Positions 36,921 through 48,476 of a stretch of 64,000 bases of DNA are shown here, piece by piece. How positions within the stretch are numbered: position 1 is the stretch's first letter; every line of letters begins with the position of its first letter. The stretch is from Alentia gelatinosa. Taxonomy: Eukaryota > Annelida > Polychaeta > Phyllodocida > Polynoidae. A program made the translations under genes and the position numbers. The DNA lies in the NCBI GenBank assembly GCA_950022655.1, contig OX465580.1, positions 122,061,016 through 122,125,015 on the forward strand. Reading direction: 5' to 3'. Under the pieces are notes generated by a model. It did not search any database, was not told where the DNA came from, and worked only from the letters and a program-made list of their open reading frames with translations.

Positions 36921-37214
36921 CTAGTTAATGAAATGGTTGTACAATTTCGTATCGACGCAATTCAGAATATTATATGATCCTATGCCATCATCCCGAAACA
37001 AGATACTCCTGTTCTCAGACCCTACATACCCGTATGTCAATTGTTTGAACCAAACAATATCTCCCATAACCAGATCTTTATCCTCTTTGTTACATGGAAT
37101 TCCGAATGTCTTCTCTATATACCGATATAATATCTTGCCCGATATAATATCTCCCAATTGTATAATGCCAGCTGGTTTCCACTTCACACCTACCAGCCGA
37201 TCAATAATGAACAC
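36921..37214 (-). mobile_element. Possible LINE C-terminal fragment
   Basis: A 97-codon minus-strand frame contains VKWKPAGIIQLGDIISGK. This parallels ISWKTAGILKVQDIIENNK in the LINE at 4.8-6.3 kb (Trp, Ala-Gly-Ile and Asp-Ile-Ile align). It could be the C-terminal domain of a related L1/Tx1-like element; no catalytic motif is present. The match is short, so the call is tentative. Confidence 0.35.
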
Positions 37215-37524
37215 TGTGTTTCGTAAAGCTGCACTTGAGTACTATACTGGCCATGAGCCACAGGTGTCAGAACAACTCAGTGACATTGAGATAAAATAAC
37301 ATAAGAAAAGTAGTTTCTTTTGGGTCCATTCTAGGCACAGCCAATGAGAAACTGCTAACCTTTGATTTCTCGAGCACCATGTACAGAAAATAAAAGCATG
37401 CTCTAGAAAGTGATATGGAAACAAGAAGCCTTTCTTTCTTTTTTATTGATCATCCTGTTTAAAACAAAAATCCCTCCCAAATGATCATTGGAAATAGGAA
37501 CACGTAAAGAAATTTGTTTTAAAA

Positions 37525-37529
<5 letters not shown>

Positions 37530-37608
<79 letters not shown>
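37530..37608. repeat. (TA)n microsatellite, about 78 bp
   Basis: Uninterrupted AT alternation immediately left of the second copy of the palindromic dispersed repeat. Confidence 0.9.
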
Positions 37609-37612
<4 letters not shown>

Positions 37613-37613
37613 T

Positions 37614-38020
37614 ATCCATCGTATACAAAGACCCCATTGAAAATGTATGGGGATTCAGTAAACCACGACCCATTGTATAAAACCTGTCAGATACCATAAC
37701 TGTGGTATACGGATTCAAACCTGTGGTATACGGCCTCAAAACCATGGTATACGGGGAAAATAGCCCCTTTGTGCTGTAGAGCAAAGAAATAGTCCCTGTT
37801 GTTATACCCGTTTATATGGTAATTATTGGGTTCAATTCATATAAAAAGATGGATAATAAATACAACAAACGATGGTTATGTGGACAGGCGGCTCTGTAAA
37901 CCACTCGAGGTTGACGTCGTAATACACTCGCTAGCGCTCGTGTATTACTACGCGTCAACCTCTCGTGGTTTACGGCCGCCTGTCCACAAAACCATCGATT
38001 ATTGTCTATATATATTATTA
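37614..38020. repeat. Dispersed repeat ending in a long palindrome (copy 2)
   Basis: Second copy of 30776-31170, in the same orientation, with only scattered differences. The palindrome spans 37865-38006, with arms GTAAACCACTCGAGGTTGAC and its inverted partner around CTCGCTAGCGCTCG. Confidence 0.8.
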
Positions 38021-38636
38021 TACATGTATATATTATATATAAATATAAATGTCGAATGACAACGTATTTATCATTCACTGCGTTATAACTTCGCTTCCGT
38101 TATGAGGCTTGTTGATATGTATAATGCTCATACCATGGTTACTCTTCCTTTCCCGCAGGATCTGAGCTGCTCTAACCGTTATCGCCACTTCTGTTCCAGC
38201 CTCCGATCTGCTCACATGAGCTCACGCTGTATTTTGAAAAAATAATTGCTGTTTCGAGGCTAGCTCATCTCGATGTAACTGTACTTATTGTTGCAGGTTT
38301 ATGGGTTTTTACTCCCGTTGTTAATTCTTACTAAATAAAGTCTGTTTATGAATGTTATTATTACTGCCAACTACCGTGTTTCTCTCCTTCTTTATAATGA
38401 GATCAATATTATATATATATATCGTTAATCGGCAACGATGAATTGCACACACGTATGGTGAGGGATGGTAAGTGTAAAAATGACAACAATAATGGTTAAC
38501 AGAAGAACTTTTAAACTCATTTAAACAAACCCCCCAAAATTACATCCTCAACTATTCCGTTTCTCCAGCAAAATCCTGGCAAGATGAAGTCGAGTACCGC
38601 TGGCCTTAAGCCACAGGCATCTGCCAAGAGTCAGAA

Positions 38637-38905
38637 ATTCGGTGTAGACTTACACCAATAATAGAGTTCGGCATTAATCTGCACTTTTAGCATGTAAAGT
38701 GTATTATGACAGTGATCTCTGATGGTAAATGAGATTATTATGATTGATTCTAAATAATTAGCATTGAAGGAACATTCAAGAAACCTATTTTGAAGTACCC
38801 AATAATTCAACCTCTTTATGGACAGGATTTTTTTTCCGGAATCTCCTGCAGGAGATTCTGACATGCTAGAATCTCCGGGTAGCTGATTCCAGGTGCCCTA
38901 TACAT
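38637..38905. repeat. Duplicated block, copy 1
   Basis: About 265 bp (TTCGGTGTA ... GGTGCCCTATACAT) repeated at 39168-39430 with high identity. The two copies lie on either side of the palindrome at 38908-39049. Confidence 0.75.
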
Positions 38906-38907
38906 AC

Positions 38908-39049
38908 ACAATAATGACTGGTTTTGTGTACGAGTGGCCGTAATCTCCGAGTAGTTGACGCGTAGTATTATCCGAGCGATTAGCGAGGATATTACGTCGT
39001 CAACTACGAGGAGATTACGGTCATTCGTATACAAAACCAGTTGTTATTG
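38908..39049. repeat. Long palindrome (foldback), copy 3 of the shared-core family
   Basis: The outer arms CTGGTTTTGTGTACGAGTGG and CCGTAATCTCCGAGTAG pair with the right side ending CATTCGTATACAAAACCAG. The centre TTGACGCGTAGTATTATCCG...GATATTACGTCGTCAA is the core shared with the palindromes at 31.1, 37.9 and 63.75 kb. The ends read ACACAATAATG and TTGTTATTGTATTCATTACC. Confidence 0.8.
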
Positions 39050-39167
39050 TATTCATTACCCACCTACAAGATTGATAACAAATCTATTGCAATAAAACAG
39101 TTTCTGTAAGCGTTTCTGTAAGCCATTTCGTTCCAGACATCACAGTACTGTCAAGTCTGGCAGTAAT

Positions 39168-39502
39168 TCGGTGTACATACACCGATAATATAGTTCGCCA
39201 TTAACTTGTACTTTAAGCATGCAAAGTGTAATATGACAGTAATTTCTGATGGTAAATGAGATTATTATGATTGATTCTAAATAATTAGCATTGAAGGAAC
39301 ATTCAAGAAACTTATTTTGAAGTACACAACAATTCAACCTCCTTATGGACAGGACTATTTTTCCGGAATCTCCTGCAGGAGATTCTGACATGCCAGAATC
39401 TCTGGGTAGCTAATTCTAGGTGCCCTATACATTTCCTATGGAGACTCCGTAATCGGTGGGTAATAAATTTCCTATGGAGACTCCGTAATAGGTGGGTAAT
39501 AA
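39168..39502. repeat. Duplicated block, copy 2, plus a two-unit short tandem
   Basis: 39168-39430 repeats 38637-38905. It is followed by two units of TTTCCTATGGAGACTCCGTA plus AT(C/A)GGTGGGTAATAA at 39432-39502. Confidence 0.7.
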
Positions 39503-39516
39503 AAGATGGTACCTAC

Positions 39517-39620
39517 CTCCAGAGTCACCCAGACAGCGATCCCGACAATACAGCAGGGGCTATGATCGATATGTGCAATAGGCCGCTTAGCATAATTACT
39601 ACGCGCTGATATCCACAGAT
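39517..39620 (-). other. Possible non-coding first exon of the SLC16 gene
   Basis: Minus-strand sequence ends at a strong donor consensus, CTCTGGAG|GTAGGT (GT at 39516-39515). It lies upstream of the transporter's 5'UTR acceptor at 32894. The neighbouring sequence is less repetitive than its surroundings. The link is positional only; the 5' end and promoter are not identified. Confidence 0.2.
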
Positions 39621-40314
39621 GACACAGCACACGTTATGTAGATATCAACTGGAGCCTCGACTGTTACTTACTGTAAAGATTAATTTTCAGTACATCCTGA
39701 TAAGGGAAGGCCACTGGATAGGTATAGGTCAGACATCTTGTGGGTTCACTCAGGCAGAGGCAGTATGCTTATACAGAGGAGTATGCTATCCGTGTGCTTC
39801 AGCCTGGGACTCGCGTGTTGACTGCTGGACTCTCGCTGGGCTACATTTTCTTTCACTGGCCATGTCATTAATATTCATAAGGAGATCGACCAAAGTGCGA
39901 GATGCAGGACTTCATCCGATAATCATTCTGCATGGAGATAATTTGCATTATCAAGGGTATTAGTTGGACAACCGTGTCTGGAGCGGGAAAACGCCATATA
40001 ATCAATCATTATAGTAGCGTATGTGGTCAGTCAAGTACTCTTTGTTAACATAGACATTGGTAGTGTGATGACTGACTGTAGTAGAAGAGGGTAGACGATT
40101 ATATATATTTACAAGGCAACAACAGAAAAATGCAGGTAAAAGGATCTTGATTATTTTAGACACCTTTTAAAACATACCGCATGTAATAACATATTATAAT
40201 CTTATGAATTTTACATAGCAAGAGATATCATTTTATTACATAATCAATGATGAATGTGAAAAGACATGACAGTAACATAAACTGTCGTATACACAGGGGT
40301 GATGAGTGGGTAAG

Positions 40315-40743
40315 GGGGGGGCGTCCACCAACCACGACAAGGCTACAACAAGAGCAGACAAGAAAGTTCCAATCGGTGCCTTGTCTCAGCATTGTCGTGA
40401 GGAGGGGAGTTGTCGTGAGCCCTTGTCGCAGCCTGTCGGGAAGTGCACGCTCCACCTAAATATTCTATCGTAGACCTCTGCAACAACCTCCCGACACGCC
40501 ACGCCACGACACGCCACAACAAGGTTCCAATATCGAACATGTTCGATTTTGACGTAACCTTGTCAGAAGGCCCCCGACAACCTCCTGAAAAGCTTTGTGT
40601 CGCAGCCTGTCGGGGCCTTGTCGTAGCCTCTTGTCGGGAACTAGGGTCCACCAACCACGACAAGGCTACGACAAGGCTTCCAATCGTAGAGCTGTCGTGG
40701 ACCTTGTCGGAAAGCCTTGTCGTGGTTGGTGGACGCCCCCCCT
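40315..40743. mobile_element. TIR element family 1, copy D
   Basis: Begins GGGCGTCCACCAACCACGAC and ends GTCGTGGTTGGTGGACGCCC, flanked by TAA on both sides. About 425 bp, with the internal GAAGTGCACGCTCCACC block and TCGAACATGTTCGA palindrome as in copies B and C. Confidence 0.82.
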
Positions 40744-40744
40744 A

Positions 40745-41955
40745 ACGCTCATGATGAGTGGTCAGCGGTTGAATGTAGAGAGGTGACGCTTGTAGGTGCC
40801 GTTCCAGTTATATAACGACCGCAGCATGCTTGCGTCGTGAATATATTCTGTTGGCTGCCTTATCTAACAATGAAACAATTAGTGTCAACACTATAGAAGG
40901 ACATTGTTTAGAAAGACCATCTTGACACGCAACGCTATGTTCTATCAGCTATGCTTTGCACATCTTTGGGACAAATCTGATTTAGCATCAAATTCATCCT
41001 TGGCCAGATGCAATTCCCTTTAGTCGAATATATTCTAAGTTACATATATACTTACATAACTTCTTCAGAAACGGTTCAGGCGAACTATGAATAGACAGCG
41101 ATCTCTATTAAACGAAGGGAAGAGACCTCCCGATAGGCCACGATTTGGGCATTTCAAATCATAGCCATCGGGAAGTATGTCATAGACCATCGTGGTAGGT
41201 GGGGGCCGGCCTTTAAGCCTATAAGACACCGAAATTTGTTCCCGATTCAACCAGACCATCGGCTCGGTGAGAGTCGGGAATAAAATTTCGGTGTCTTATA
41301 CCTATAGACACCGATATGTAGACTCTTCCCGATGACACCTCCTTCTTTTATGACCTCGTAAATTACCCGGGTTAAGATCAAAGAGAGCGGCCGGGTGCCG
41401 GGCCCGGCTGGGCCCCGGGCCGGGTAATAAGTACATATAGGCAATAATGAAAAGTTTAATAACTTCTGGTCTATTTAATATATGAGAAAACGGTTTTCAG
41501 ATCTATGATCGCTTGTTTCTCCCCTACACATCGATATAAGACACTTGTAAATCGGACCGAGGGATAGATGGAAACGCTTTTTAAACGGCATGCTCAGAAT
41601 CGGTAACAGTCGGTGAAAGTGCGTACACCGGAATCTTAAGGTCGGGCAGAGTCGGTCATATCTGACATGGTAGTAATGCCTGACGCGTTGGGAAAAGCAA
41701 TAAAATCGGGTCGGTGAAGTGCGTACACCGACCCGATTGATGCAGATTGTCACAGACCCGACGGATCCGTCGGGCAAAGGTAGAATCGGGCACAGTGGTC
41801 GGGTCGGTGTCTTATAGGCTTTATATAGCATGGCCCAGCAATCCAACTTAACCGACCAGTTAATGTTTTACGATGTCGAAAAAGATATCCTACTATCCTT
41901 TTATATATGGGTCATCGTGCGGAGAGAAGTACAGAAGTTTTGCAGCGCTAGAACC
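40745..41955. other. Repeat-rich non-coding stretch
   Basis: 41090-41215 is one end of a short TIR element related to 29000-29100. 41220-41305 contains inverted GACACCGAAATTT/AAATTTCGGTGTC with a GATTC(G)GGAA-like centre. 41385-41425 is GC-rich CGGGCCCGGCTGGGCCCCGG low complexity. 41600-41820 has repeated GGTCGGGTCGGTG and GACCCGAC blocks with a small inverted repeat, GTGCGTACACCGACCCG. No gene. Confidence 0.45.
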
Positions 41956-41959
41956 TAGT

Positions 41960-42830
41960 AAAAAACCTACTAAATTATTTTTTGTTTGAGAGATCCTATT
42001 TCCTATTCATTGAGCTCCAACGAGGAACGAGATATAAAAATAAGGGAATGGCGAGATTGGGAAGACAAAGTTTATCATATTATAGGTATGATGATAAATC
42101 CTATGAGAAGTACTTTGATAATGAAGGTTATATAATAATTATCAAAATACATTACCCCTTAGCACAAGGAATAATCCAAATCAGAGATTTGAGGAGGGGA
42201 AAACGCTTTCTAAATGCATAAGAAGTAGAAGAGAAGTTTAAAGACCAGGGCACTTTTCAGGACGTGACTAAAATAATTCCTACCATCCCATGGGTTAAAA
42301 CCACACCAGAAGAGGCAGGAGATGAAAGTGCTAGGGATCTATACATCAACAATGGGAAAAATAAAGCGAGTAACATCTTTGATGTAGGGAATAAGGTTAT
42401 CTCGCAAGTCCTAATATCTAAATATCTAAGAAAACCCAACTGCACTGAAGAAATGGATGTCTGATCCACAATTAGAATTAGCGAAAGATTTTAACTGGAA
42501 AGAAACATACCAAGGTCCGCTCAAAAGTACAAGAGTTACCAAACTCCAATCAATGCAATTCACAATCTTAGATAGGATTATTCCAACAATCGGCCTCCTT
42601 GAAAGGAGGAGATCTATTATGTCCTCCAAATGTTCATATTGTAACGAAAAAGATAACACAAAACAATTCTTCATAGGATGCGCTCAAGAGAAGCAGTTTT
42701 TCATAGAAAAAAAACCCATCTTGATCTATACTCTTGAACTTTGGAATTCAGGAGACCCCTACGTGCATGAAAATATATTTGTGAGACAAATTCTGGAAAA
42801 TAGAGGATCATTCTTCAGAATTTAAGTGGA
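41960..42830 (+). mobile_element. L1/Tx1-like LINE, C-terminal ORF2 fragment (decayed)
   Basis: Collinear with the C-terminal domain of the LINE at 4.8-6.3 kb, but on the plus strand. LAQGIIQIRDL matches TAGILKVQDII, EKFKDQGTFQDV matches EKYKVKGTFLDI, IPTIPW matches IRKCIPW, and FNWKETYQGPLKSTRVTKLQ matches LDWSTIYHAPFKATRITKYQ. The Cys motif CSYCNEKDNTKQFFIGC is intact here. At least two stops or frameshifts (near 42220 and 42463) break it, and no RT core is present. Confidence 0.8.
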
Positions 42831-42839
42831 TCAGCTTGT

Positions 42840-43320
42840 ATAGGTTGTCTGAATTATGTAATTTACACCTCAAAATCCCAAACATTTTACTTTCAGGGTA
42901 GAACATGGCTTTACGGTGAATTTATACGTGAAATATTGATAGATATATCATACTTAACGATATATTACTCTGATATGCCTTCTACAGAACAACAGGGAAG
43001 GTGCACTACTCGATCAAGCTCATCATGAAATGAATAAAATGACTGCAACTTCGCTCAACCAACCGGATCTGACCAAGGAATCTCGTGAACAAGAAAATCA
43101 CACTGCACGAAACTAACCACTTACGTATATAGGTATGCTTTTGCGTATACAAGGTCCTCCTGTTCCCCGTGTGAATACGCCTTATCTGTAGGCGCCTGAT
43201 TTATATATACGCCTCATTCATATATATACATGTACGCCTCATTCTGTTATATTTACACCACTCTCCAATAGTTCCGATCTCTGCTACTTGGAGACACCAC
43301 TGTACCATATTTCATTTGCA
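42840..43320. other. No recognised feature
   Basis: AT-rich sequence with short repeats of ATATACGCCTCATTC near 43200-43250. Probably the 3' flank of the LINE fragment. Confidence 0.4.
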
Positions 43321-43323
43321 TTA

Positions 43324-43935
43324 AGGCCCGGCCCCACTGGTGCGATGCGATCGTTGCACACGTTTTATGACCCCATAAATGCCCCCTCGGTGGGGATTAT
43401 TACCCCAATTGCGATGGATTCATCGCATTCAATCGCATAGAAAATCCAGGGTATGCCCCACTGATGCGATGGATTCATCACAACATGTGTGGCACTACTT
43501 GTGTAAAACGAATTTTGCCAACAGCATGCAATGACTTTATTCTCTGTATCCAAAATTATTTTTTCATGTGTAAAACAAAGATGATATTATTTGAGAATCT
43601 CTTCTTCATGAACAATATTTCCAGTACGTTTTTCTGATCCCAACAGACATCTGTGCATTCACAGCTCCAGCCTGCCGTTTATACAGCTTGCTTTTTGATA
43701 CTACACCTCCTTAGATCTGACACCTGGGTGTTAAAGAAATTTGATTCTTGGTGTGCCACATTCTCCTACTAGGAAATATACAAAATACTGCATGCCTGTG
43801 CGATGAATTCGTCGCACATCATGAACATTTCAAGATGTGCGATGCGATGAATCCATCGCATCGCACACGATCGCACACGCGCGCAAGTCCGGCCCCACAG
43901 GAGCGATTGTGTGCGATGCGATGGACGGCGCCGTT
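43324..43935. mobile_element. Degenerate TIR element with GATGCGATGGATTCATCGCA motifs
   Basis: The left end GGCCCGGCCCCACTGGTGCG and GATGCGATCG are mirrored near 43840-43930 by CGATGCGATG, GTGCGATGCGATGAATCCAT and TCCGGCCCCACAGGAGCGAT. Several GATGGATTCATCGC-type inverted motifs lie between. No coding capacity. Confidence 0.55.
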
Positions 43936-43939
43936 TTTA

Positions 43940-44970
43940 TGACCCTCGGCCTTGAAGTCCTTGGTATAAGGAAAATCCAATGTTCTGAGTGAGTGGTGCA
44001 GGGGCCAGCCGGGGGCTGGGCAGCCTGGTCAGTCAGAGAGCCGGCCACATTCACACCTTGGTTGGGGCCGGAGTTGGTGGTAACCAGGAGACAACGGTGG
44101 TACACGTGGGTAACCGTGCGAATCCTGTACGAGGGCTTCAGTGTTGGTTGAGTGAGTGTAGGGAGTTGGGTGGTGGGCCTAACATCTACATACCACTGGA
44201 TAGGCCAGGGCTTCACCTTTTTTATTTTCTATTGGTACACATACATGCGTGGCGTATATATATATTGCACAGAAGATGTTTTATCCTAGATACGGCAAGT
44301 GTGGAATACAGCCAAGACGCGTCCGTATACAAAAGGAAACAGTCTTGTATACGCCTCATACGCTGGTGTGGATTAGAGGTGTATACAAATGAAAACAAGT
44401 AAATTTACAGCTGATATGTGCGCTGCCACGATGGCACATATATAAATTAAGGTGTTTGTTTCGTGCAGTGTCACATGTAGAAATATTGCTCAATGTTTTT
44501 ATCAGGCCCTATCAGCCCATGCTCACCATCTTGACCGGAAAGGCGACCAACGAGATCATTCGGAAAAGATGATTTTACCCTGCTAAAACCGAGAACTAAT
44601 TAGTATAATAGATCTCCAATTCACTGAGGTGTAACCTTTTGAAATAGCATCGATGTTATCACAAAACGAAAGAATTCAAAAATAAGTTGTCCCCCCCACA
44701 CCTTTTTATTAGCGGAGAGCAAATTTTATTTCATTCACATTTTTCAAATACAGTGTTCAGTTTTACAATTTTCTTACAATTATTTGATACACAATGGTGT
44801 GCTGTTAAAAAGAAAATGAATAGACTAATCTCAATCTCCATAATGTAGATTATATAAGGATTTGATGGTAGAAACACAAAGATATTAAACACTCAATGCC
44901 GACATCTATGCCCAACAATGTTCCCATACCAAACTGACTTCATCTATTATCATTCTTCTTACACTAGCTT
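43940..44970. other. Non-coding or heavily decayed sequence left of the DIRS elements
   Basis: A plus-strand frame at 43989-44402 includes TTVVHVGNRANPV, faintly like the VVVHVGTND motif of LINE-encoded SGNH-type domains. That is too weak to call. 44715-44790 repeats 8655-8760. Confidence 0.3.

Positions 44971-44975
<5 letters not shown>

Positions 44976-45032
<57 letters not shown>
44976..45032. repeat. (TA)n tract at the left edge of the outer DIRS element
   Basis: AT alternation directly abutting repeat A1. A matching (TA)n tract lies at the right edge (53866-53922), so the element appears to have inserted into one TA microsatellite. Confidence 0.9.
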
Positions 45033-45034
<2 letters not shown>

Positions 45035-45257
45035 TACTATATAACCATGCTTATATAAATATAAATTATCAACCAATATAACTCCCGCAAATATTCACTG
45101 CGGTCTTGTTGTTGTTGTTGTTGTTTGGGCGTCACACCCACTCTTCTAGGTATCCCGGTTACTGATGCGGTAACTGGAGGTTACTTGGTGACGCCCGTGG
45201 TTTCAAATACTCATTCCGCTGTGATTTGCTCAACCGAGCAGTTCGTTTTAATCTTTC
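45035..45257 (+). repeat. Split direct repeat A1 of the outer element
   Basis: TACTATATAACCATGC through TTCGTTTTAATCTT. It matches A2 at 53467-53688 almost exactly and includes a (GTT)n run and GGGCGTCACACCCACTCTTC. Confidence 0.9.
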
Positions 45258-45283
45258 TCGGAGAGATTGATTTCTTTGCCAAT

Positions 45284-46150
45284 ATGGGCAGAAATAAAAA
45301 GAAGGCTTCTTCAGATGAAGGAATGAAGGAGGCACAGAAGTCTTCAGAGGGTGATGCCTCTGGAGGGAATTTGGGAAATTTAACCCAAACTTTAGCGGAA
45401 TCAAGGGCCACCACCGCAGAGATGGACGGGCAAGCTGGTGGGCAGTCAACCTCAGGAGCAGCCTACTTAGAGGGTGTAACGACCGAGTTGTTTTCTCCAG
45501 CGGGGACACAAGACGAGAGGAACTCGCGGTTGGAGGGAAGGATGACAAGTTTAGAGAATTCTATAGCGACGATATTGAGGATGATTTCATCAAAGGAGAA
45601 TCCGTCAACTACAACTCGTTCAAGGTCTACGGGGAAAAAGAATCGGAAAGTCACTTCTACAAGATCAGTGTCAAGTTTGTCTTCGTCTTCCGCTAGCTCA
45701 GACGATAGTTCTCGTTCCAGGAGCAGGGAAAAACGAAAGAAAAAATCCGGTAAATATGATTCCAGCAAATATTTAGAAAAAGGGGAGAAAATTGTAACTT
45801 TCCAAGGCCTAACGTTAGTTAATTTAAAAATGATGAAGTAAATGTCCGAGAACGATAAAGATATCACTGGAATAATGAACCATCAGATCATGATAACAGA
45901 AAAAGCGAAAACTAAAGTGTTTCTGAGTGAAGCGTTAGTTAAGTATGATAAATCTGTTAAGGATCGCGCGAGCAAAAAAGGTGCCAACGCTTTCAATACT
46001 ATCGATCCCAGTGACATTGTCAGGTATCTGTCGTATGATGGTACTCTAAACTCAAGAAACTCAAGACAGACGAAGGGTAAAGTATCAACTCAAAGTAATG
46101 CCCATACCTGTAACTCTTACAATAAAAGCGAAAGCGGCTGTACTTTCGTA
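45284..46150 (+). pseudogene. gag-like protein of the outer DIRS element
   Basis: The ATG at 45284 starts MGRNKKKASSDEG and runs 185 codons through an acidic and serine/arginine-rich region (SLSSSSASSDDSSRSRSREK) to TAA at 45839-45841. The same frame continues at once with MSENDKDITGIMNHQ. Near 46110-46140 it reaches CNSYNKSESGCTF, the start of the Cys-rich C-terminus typical of DIRS gag. Homology stops there because of a frameshift or deletion, so the Cys/His box is incomplete. The single stop at 45839 may be a mutation. Confidence 0.65.
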
Positions 46151-47129
46151 CTGAGTGTGATCAGGAGGATTTACATGATACAGGCGTTTCATCGGTTGCC
46201 AGTTGTGAAGATAATCAAGTATCAGATGGATTTATTCAGGGTGATATATTATATCAAAGTGTGGATAACACACCTGTTTCGTATCAAAAAGTCGGTGATA
46301 ATGATACTTTTGTCGGTGATCTAGTAGATCACTCCTGTCCACATATTCAAAATGAAAATACCTTTACGGGAATTAGCAGTAATTCTTGTTTCGAAAATGA
46401 ATCACAATTCGATATTTCGTTGGTAAATGAAACAATTCCTTTTTGGAGTATAAAGAATTCGTTAATGGGAAACAAAATCCAATGTTTTAATAATGTTTGC
46501 GAGTGCATTCATTATATAAGTGATCATAAGGCCCAGCTTTGGCCGTGTAGAATTTATCATTTTCTTTGGGGAGAAGAAAATACCAGTAACCTTACTGAGT
46601 TCGATAAAATTTTTGTCTGGAATGGATTGGTTAACGGTTTCAGTGTAGTTGACGAGGATTGCGATACTAGTTATCGCTGTGAAAATTAGAACTTGGTTCT
46701 TGATCCTCCTATTTATTGGGAAATAAGTAAAATTATTGAGGAAGAATTAACAAACGGGAAAGTAGCCTATGCCTCAGATAGGCCGAAATGTGTACTTTCG
46801 CTGGGCGCAGTTATTAAATCTAACGGAAAACTTAGGCCAATAACCGATTGTTCTTGCCCAGATAAGATCAGCATAAACAATTTTGTGAGTGAAACTTATG
46901 AGTCGTTTTCATACACATCGCACGTCAGGAAGGTATTTTAGGCATTACTAATTATCTCAACGATTTTTTGGTGATAGATTCAAACGAGAGTGATTGTTTG
47001 TTAAAACGTGATGGTTTAATCAAAATTCTCCGAAATATCGGTTTTGAAATATCGATGTCAAAAGTAACTGAACCATCGAAATGTACAGTTTTCCTAGGTA
47101 TTTTAGTCAATTCCGAGGATTTAACATTG
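46150..47129 (+). pseudogene. Reverse transcriptase of the outer DIRS element, 5' part, internally deleted
   Basis: The frame containing 46261-46689 carries the RT N-terminal extension (NHSCPHIQ-like region, then WNGLVNGFSVVDEDC). After one TAG stop (46687-46689) it continues with GAVIKSNGKLRPITDCSCPD, the fingers motif. Between about 46921 and 46940 the palm is missing: roughly 85-90 residues, including the first catalytic Asp region, are lost compared with the inner element. The active-site loop reads YLNDF (46953-46967) instead of YLDDF. Sequence then runs CTVFLGILVNSEDLTL and is cut at 47129 by the inner insertion. The enzyme is dead. Confidence 0.8.
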
Positions 47130-47293
47130 GTACGAACTTGTGAGATATAATAGCTTGAGGCAGCTGTCGGACTTAGCACGGCAACGCAGCAAGAGACATC
47201 TACCGGACGTTTTTATGAACTCACACTGTCGTGACGTGTATATCACATGACAGTCTTATCAACTTTTTCAAAGACTCAACACGTTTCTTTACC
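47130..47293 (+). repeat. Split direct repeat A1 of the inner element
   Basis: GTACGAACTTGTGAGATATA through ACACGTTTCTTTACC. It matches 51293-51456 with a handful of substitutions. Confidence 0.92.
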
Positions 47294-47350
47294 GGAGCGC
47301 TTCTTAAACCTCTGTGGATTACGTTTTTTGGACAGAAAGTCGAAAAAAGC

Positions 47351-48476
47351 ATGCCGCCTAAGAAGGGAAACAAGGCCGTAGTCACAAAGACTCCAAAGGT
47401 CTCAGCAGCGGGCGAAGGTCGGGCTGCTAGAGGCGAAAAGAGGATGGATCTGATTCAGGCTCAAATTGAGGGCCTGAAAGAGGCCATTTTGGCGGCAGCA
47501 TCCGCATCGGCTCGTGGAAACGATGCAGGAACCGGGCAGCAAAAAAGAAGCGAGGTGCATTCTCAGATACCAGCAGGCAACGTTTTGCCGACACAAACAA
47601 ACGACAGGGCGATGGTGCCTTGCACGGGAAACGCGGTCGACGTGACCGATTCTGCAGCCATTGCCGCAGGGCTCCGGGTTTGGCGCCAAATTCGGATTTT
47701 GCGGGCTTATCAACGGATCAGCTTGCGCATCCCTGGATTCCACGTGATGGACAGGCGGTAAGCGTGGCCTACCAGGACGAGGATCTCGACCGCCAAGTAC
47801 AACAGATCCTCCAGTCTACTTCTCACGTATTGAGGCCTACCTCAGGTAAGCCCACCCACCCAGCTCACTATGTTTTCCGAGGAGCTAAGAGGGAGCGAGC
47901 GGGCCTGGGAGCTCTTAATGTACAAGAATATCTGTGGGGCATCTTACACATGTCAGACGATCCCAAAACTCCCACCAGCTGCCGCAGGCCGCTGATGACA
48001 CACCTCAGGGAGGTAGTCGAGGATTCTATAAATTATGATTTCCGGCAAGCGGCCGCTGGAGCGAAGAAATTTTCTCGCGACTCACAGAGGGACGATTCCT
48101 GCAAGGCTGGAACTCTGTTAGCGATATCCAGCACCTCCGCACGGCAATATCACGGGCCGAGGGCGGCAGGCTCGGCAAGGAGGATTTACTGAGCCAAGCG
48201 GGAAAGGCTAAGAGCAAGGCGCGTCCAGCAGGTGGGAGCCACGCCCCTTGTCCAGCTTATAACACGGAGAAGGGGTGCACTCTCCAAGCGCCGCACGTCG
48301 CAGCGGAAGGAACAGTGGATCACATGTGCAAATACTGCTATTATGTCTTGAGCTTACATCACCCCCACGCGGCCAAGGATTGCTGCATCAAAGTGAAGCA
48401 CGAGTCTGCGGCAGCGGTTAGGAGCAATAGCCGGCCCTTTGGGGGTAGGGCAGGTCCGCCTGTCGCCCATGACTAA
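47351..48476 (+). pseudogene. gag-like protein of the inner DIRS element
   Basis: Starts MPPKKGNKAVVTKTPKVS, basic then helical (MDLIQAQIEGLKEAI). The first frame ends at 47761, the second frame takes over from about 47665 (STDQLAHPWIPRDGQ, LNVQEYLWGILHMSDDP), and a third from about 48165 (GKEDLLSQAGKAKSKA). The last ends with a Cys/His box, MCKYCYYVLSLHHPHAAKDC, and stops at 48474-48476. Two frameshifts therefore break gag. Its stop overlaps the RT start as ATGACTAA (48469-48476), suggesting coupled translation in the active ancestor. Confidence 0.75.

Noticed and set aside
43989..44402. LINE ORF1 with an SGNH-type domain
   Set aside because: Only a short VVHVG-like motif. Catalytic residues and flanking LINE sequence were not found.
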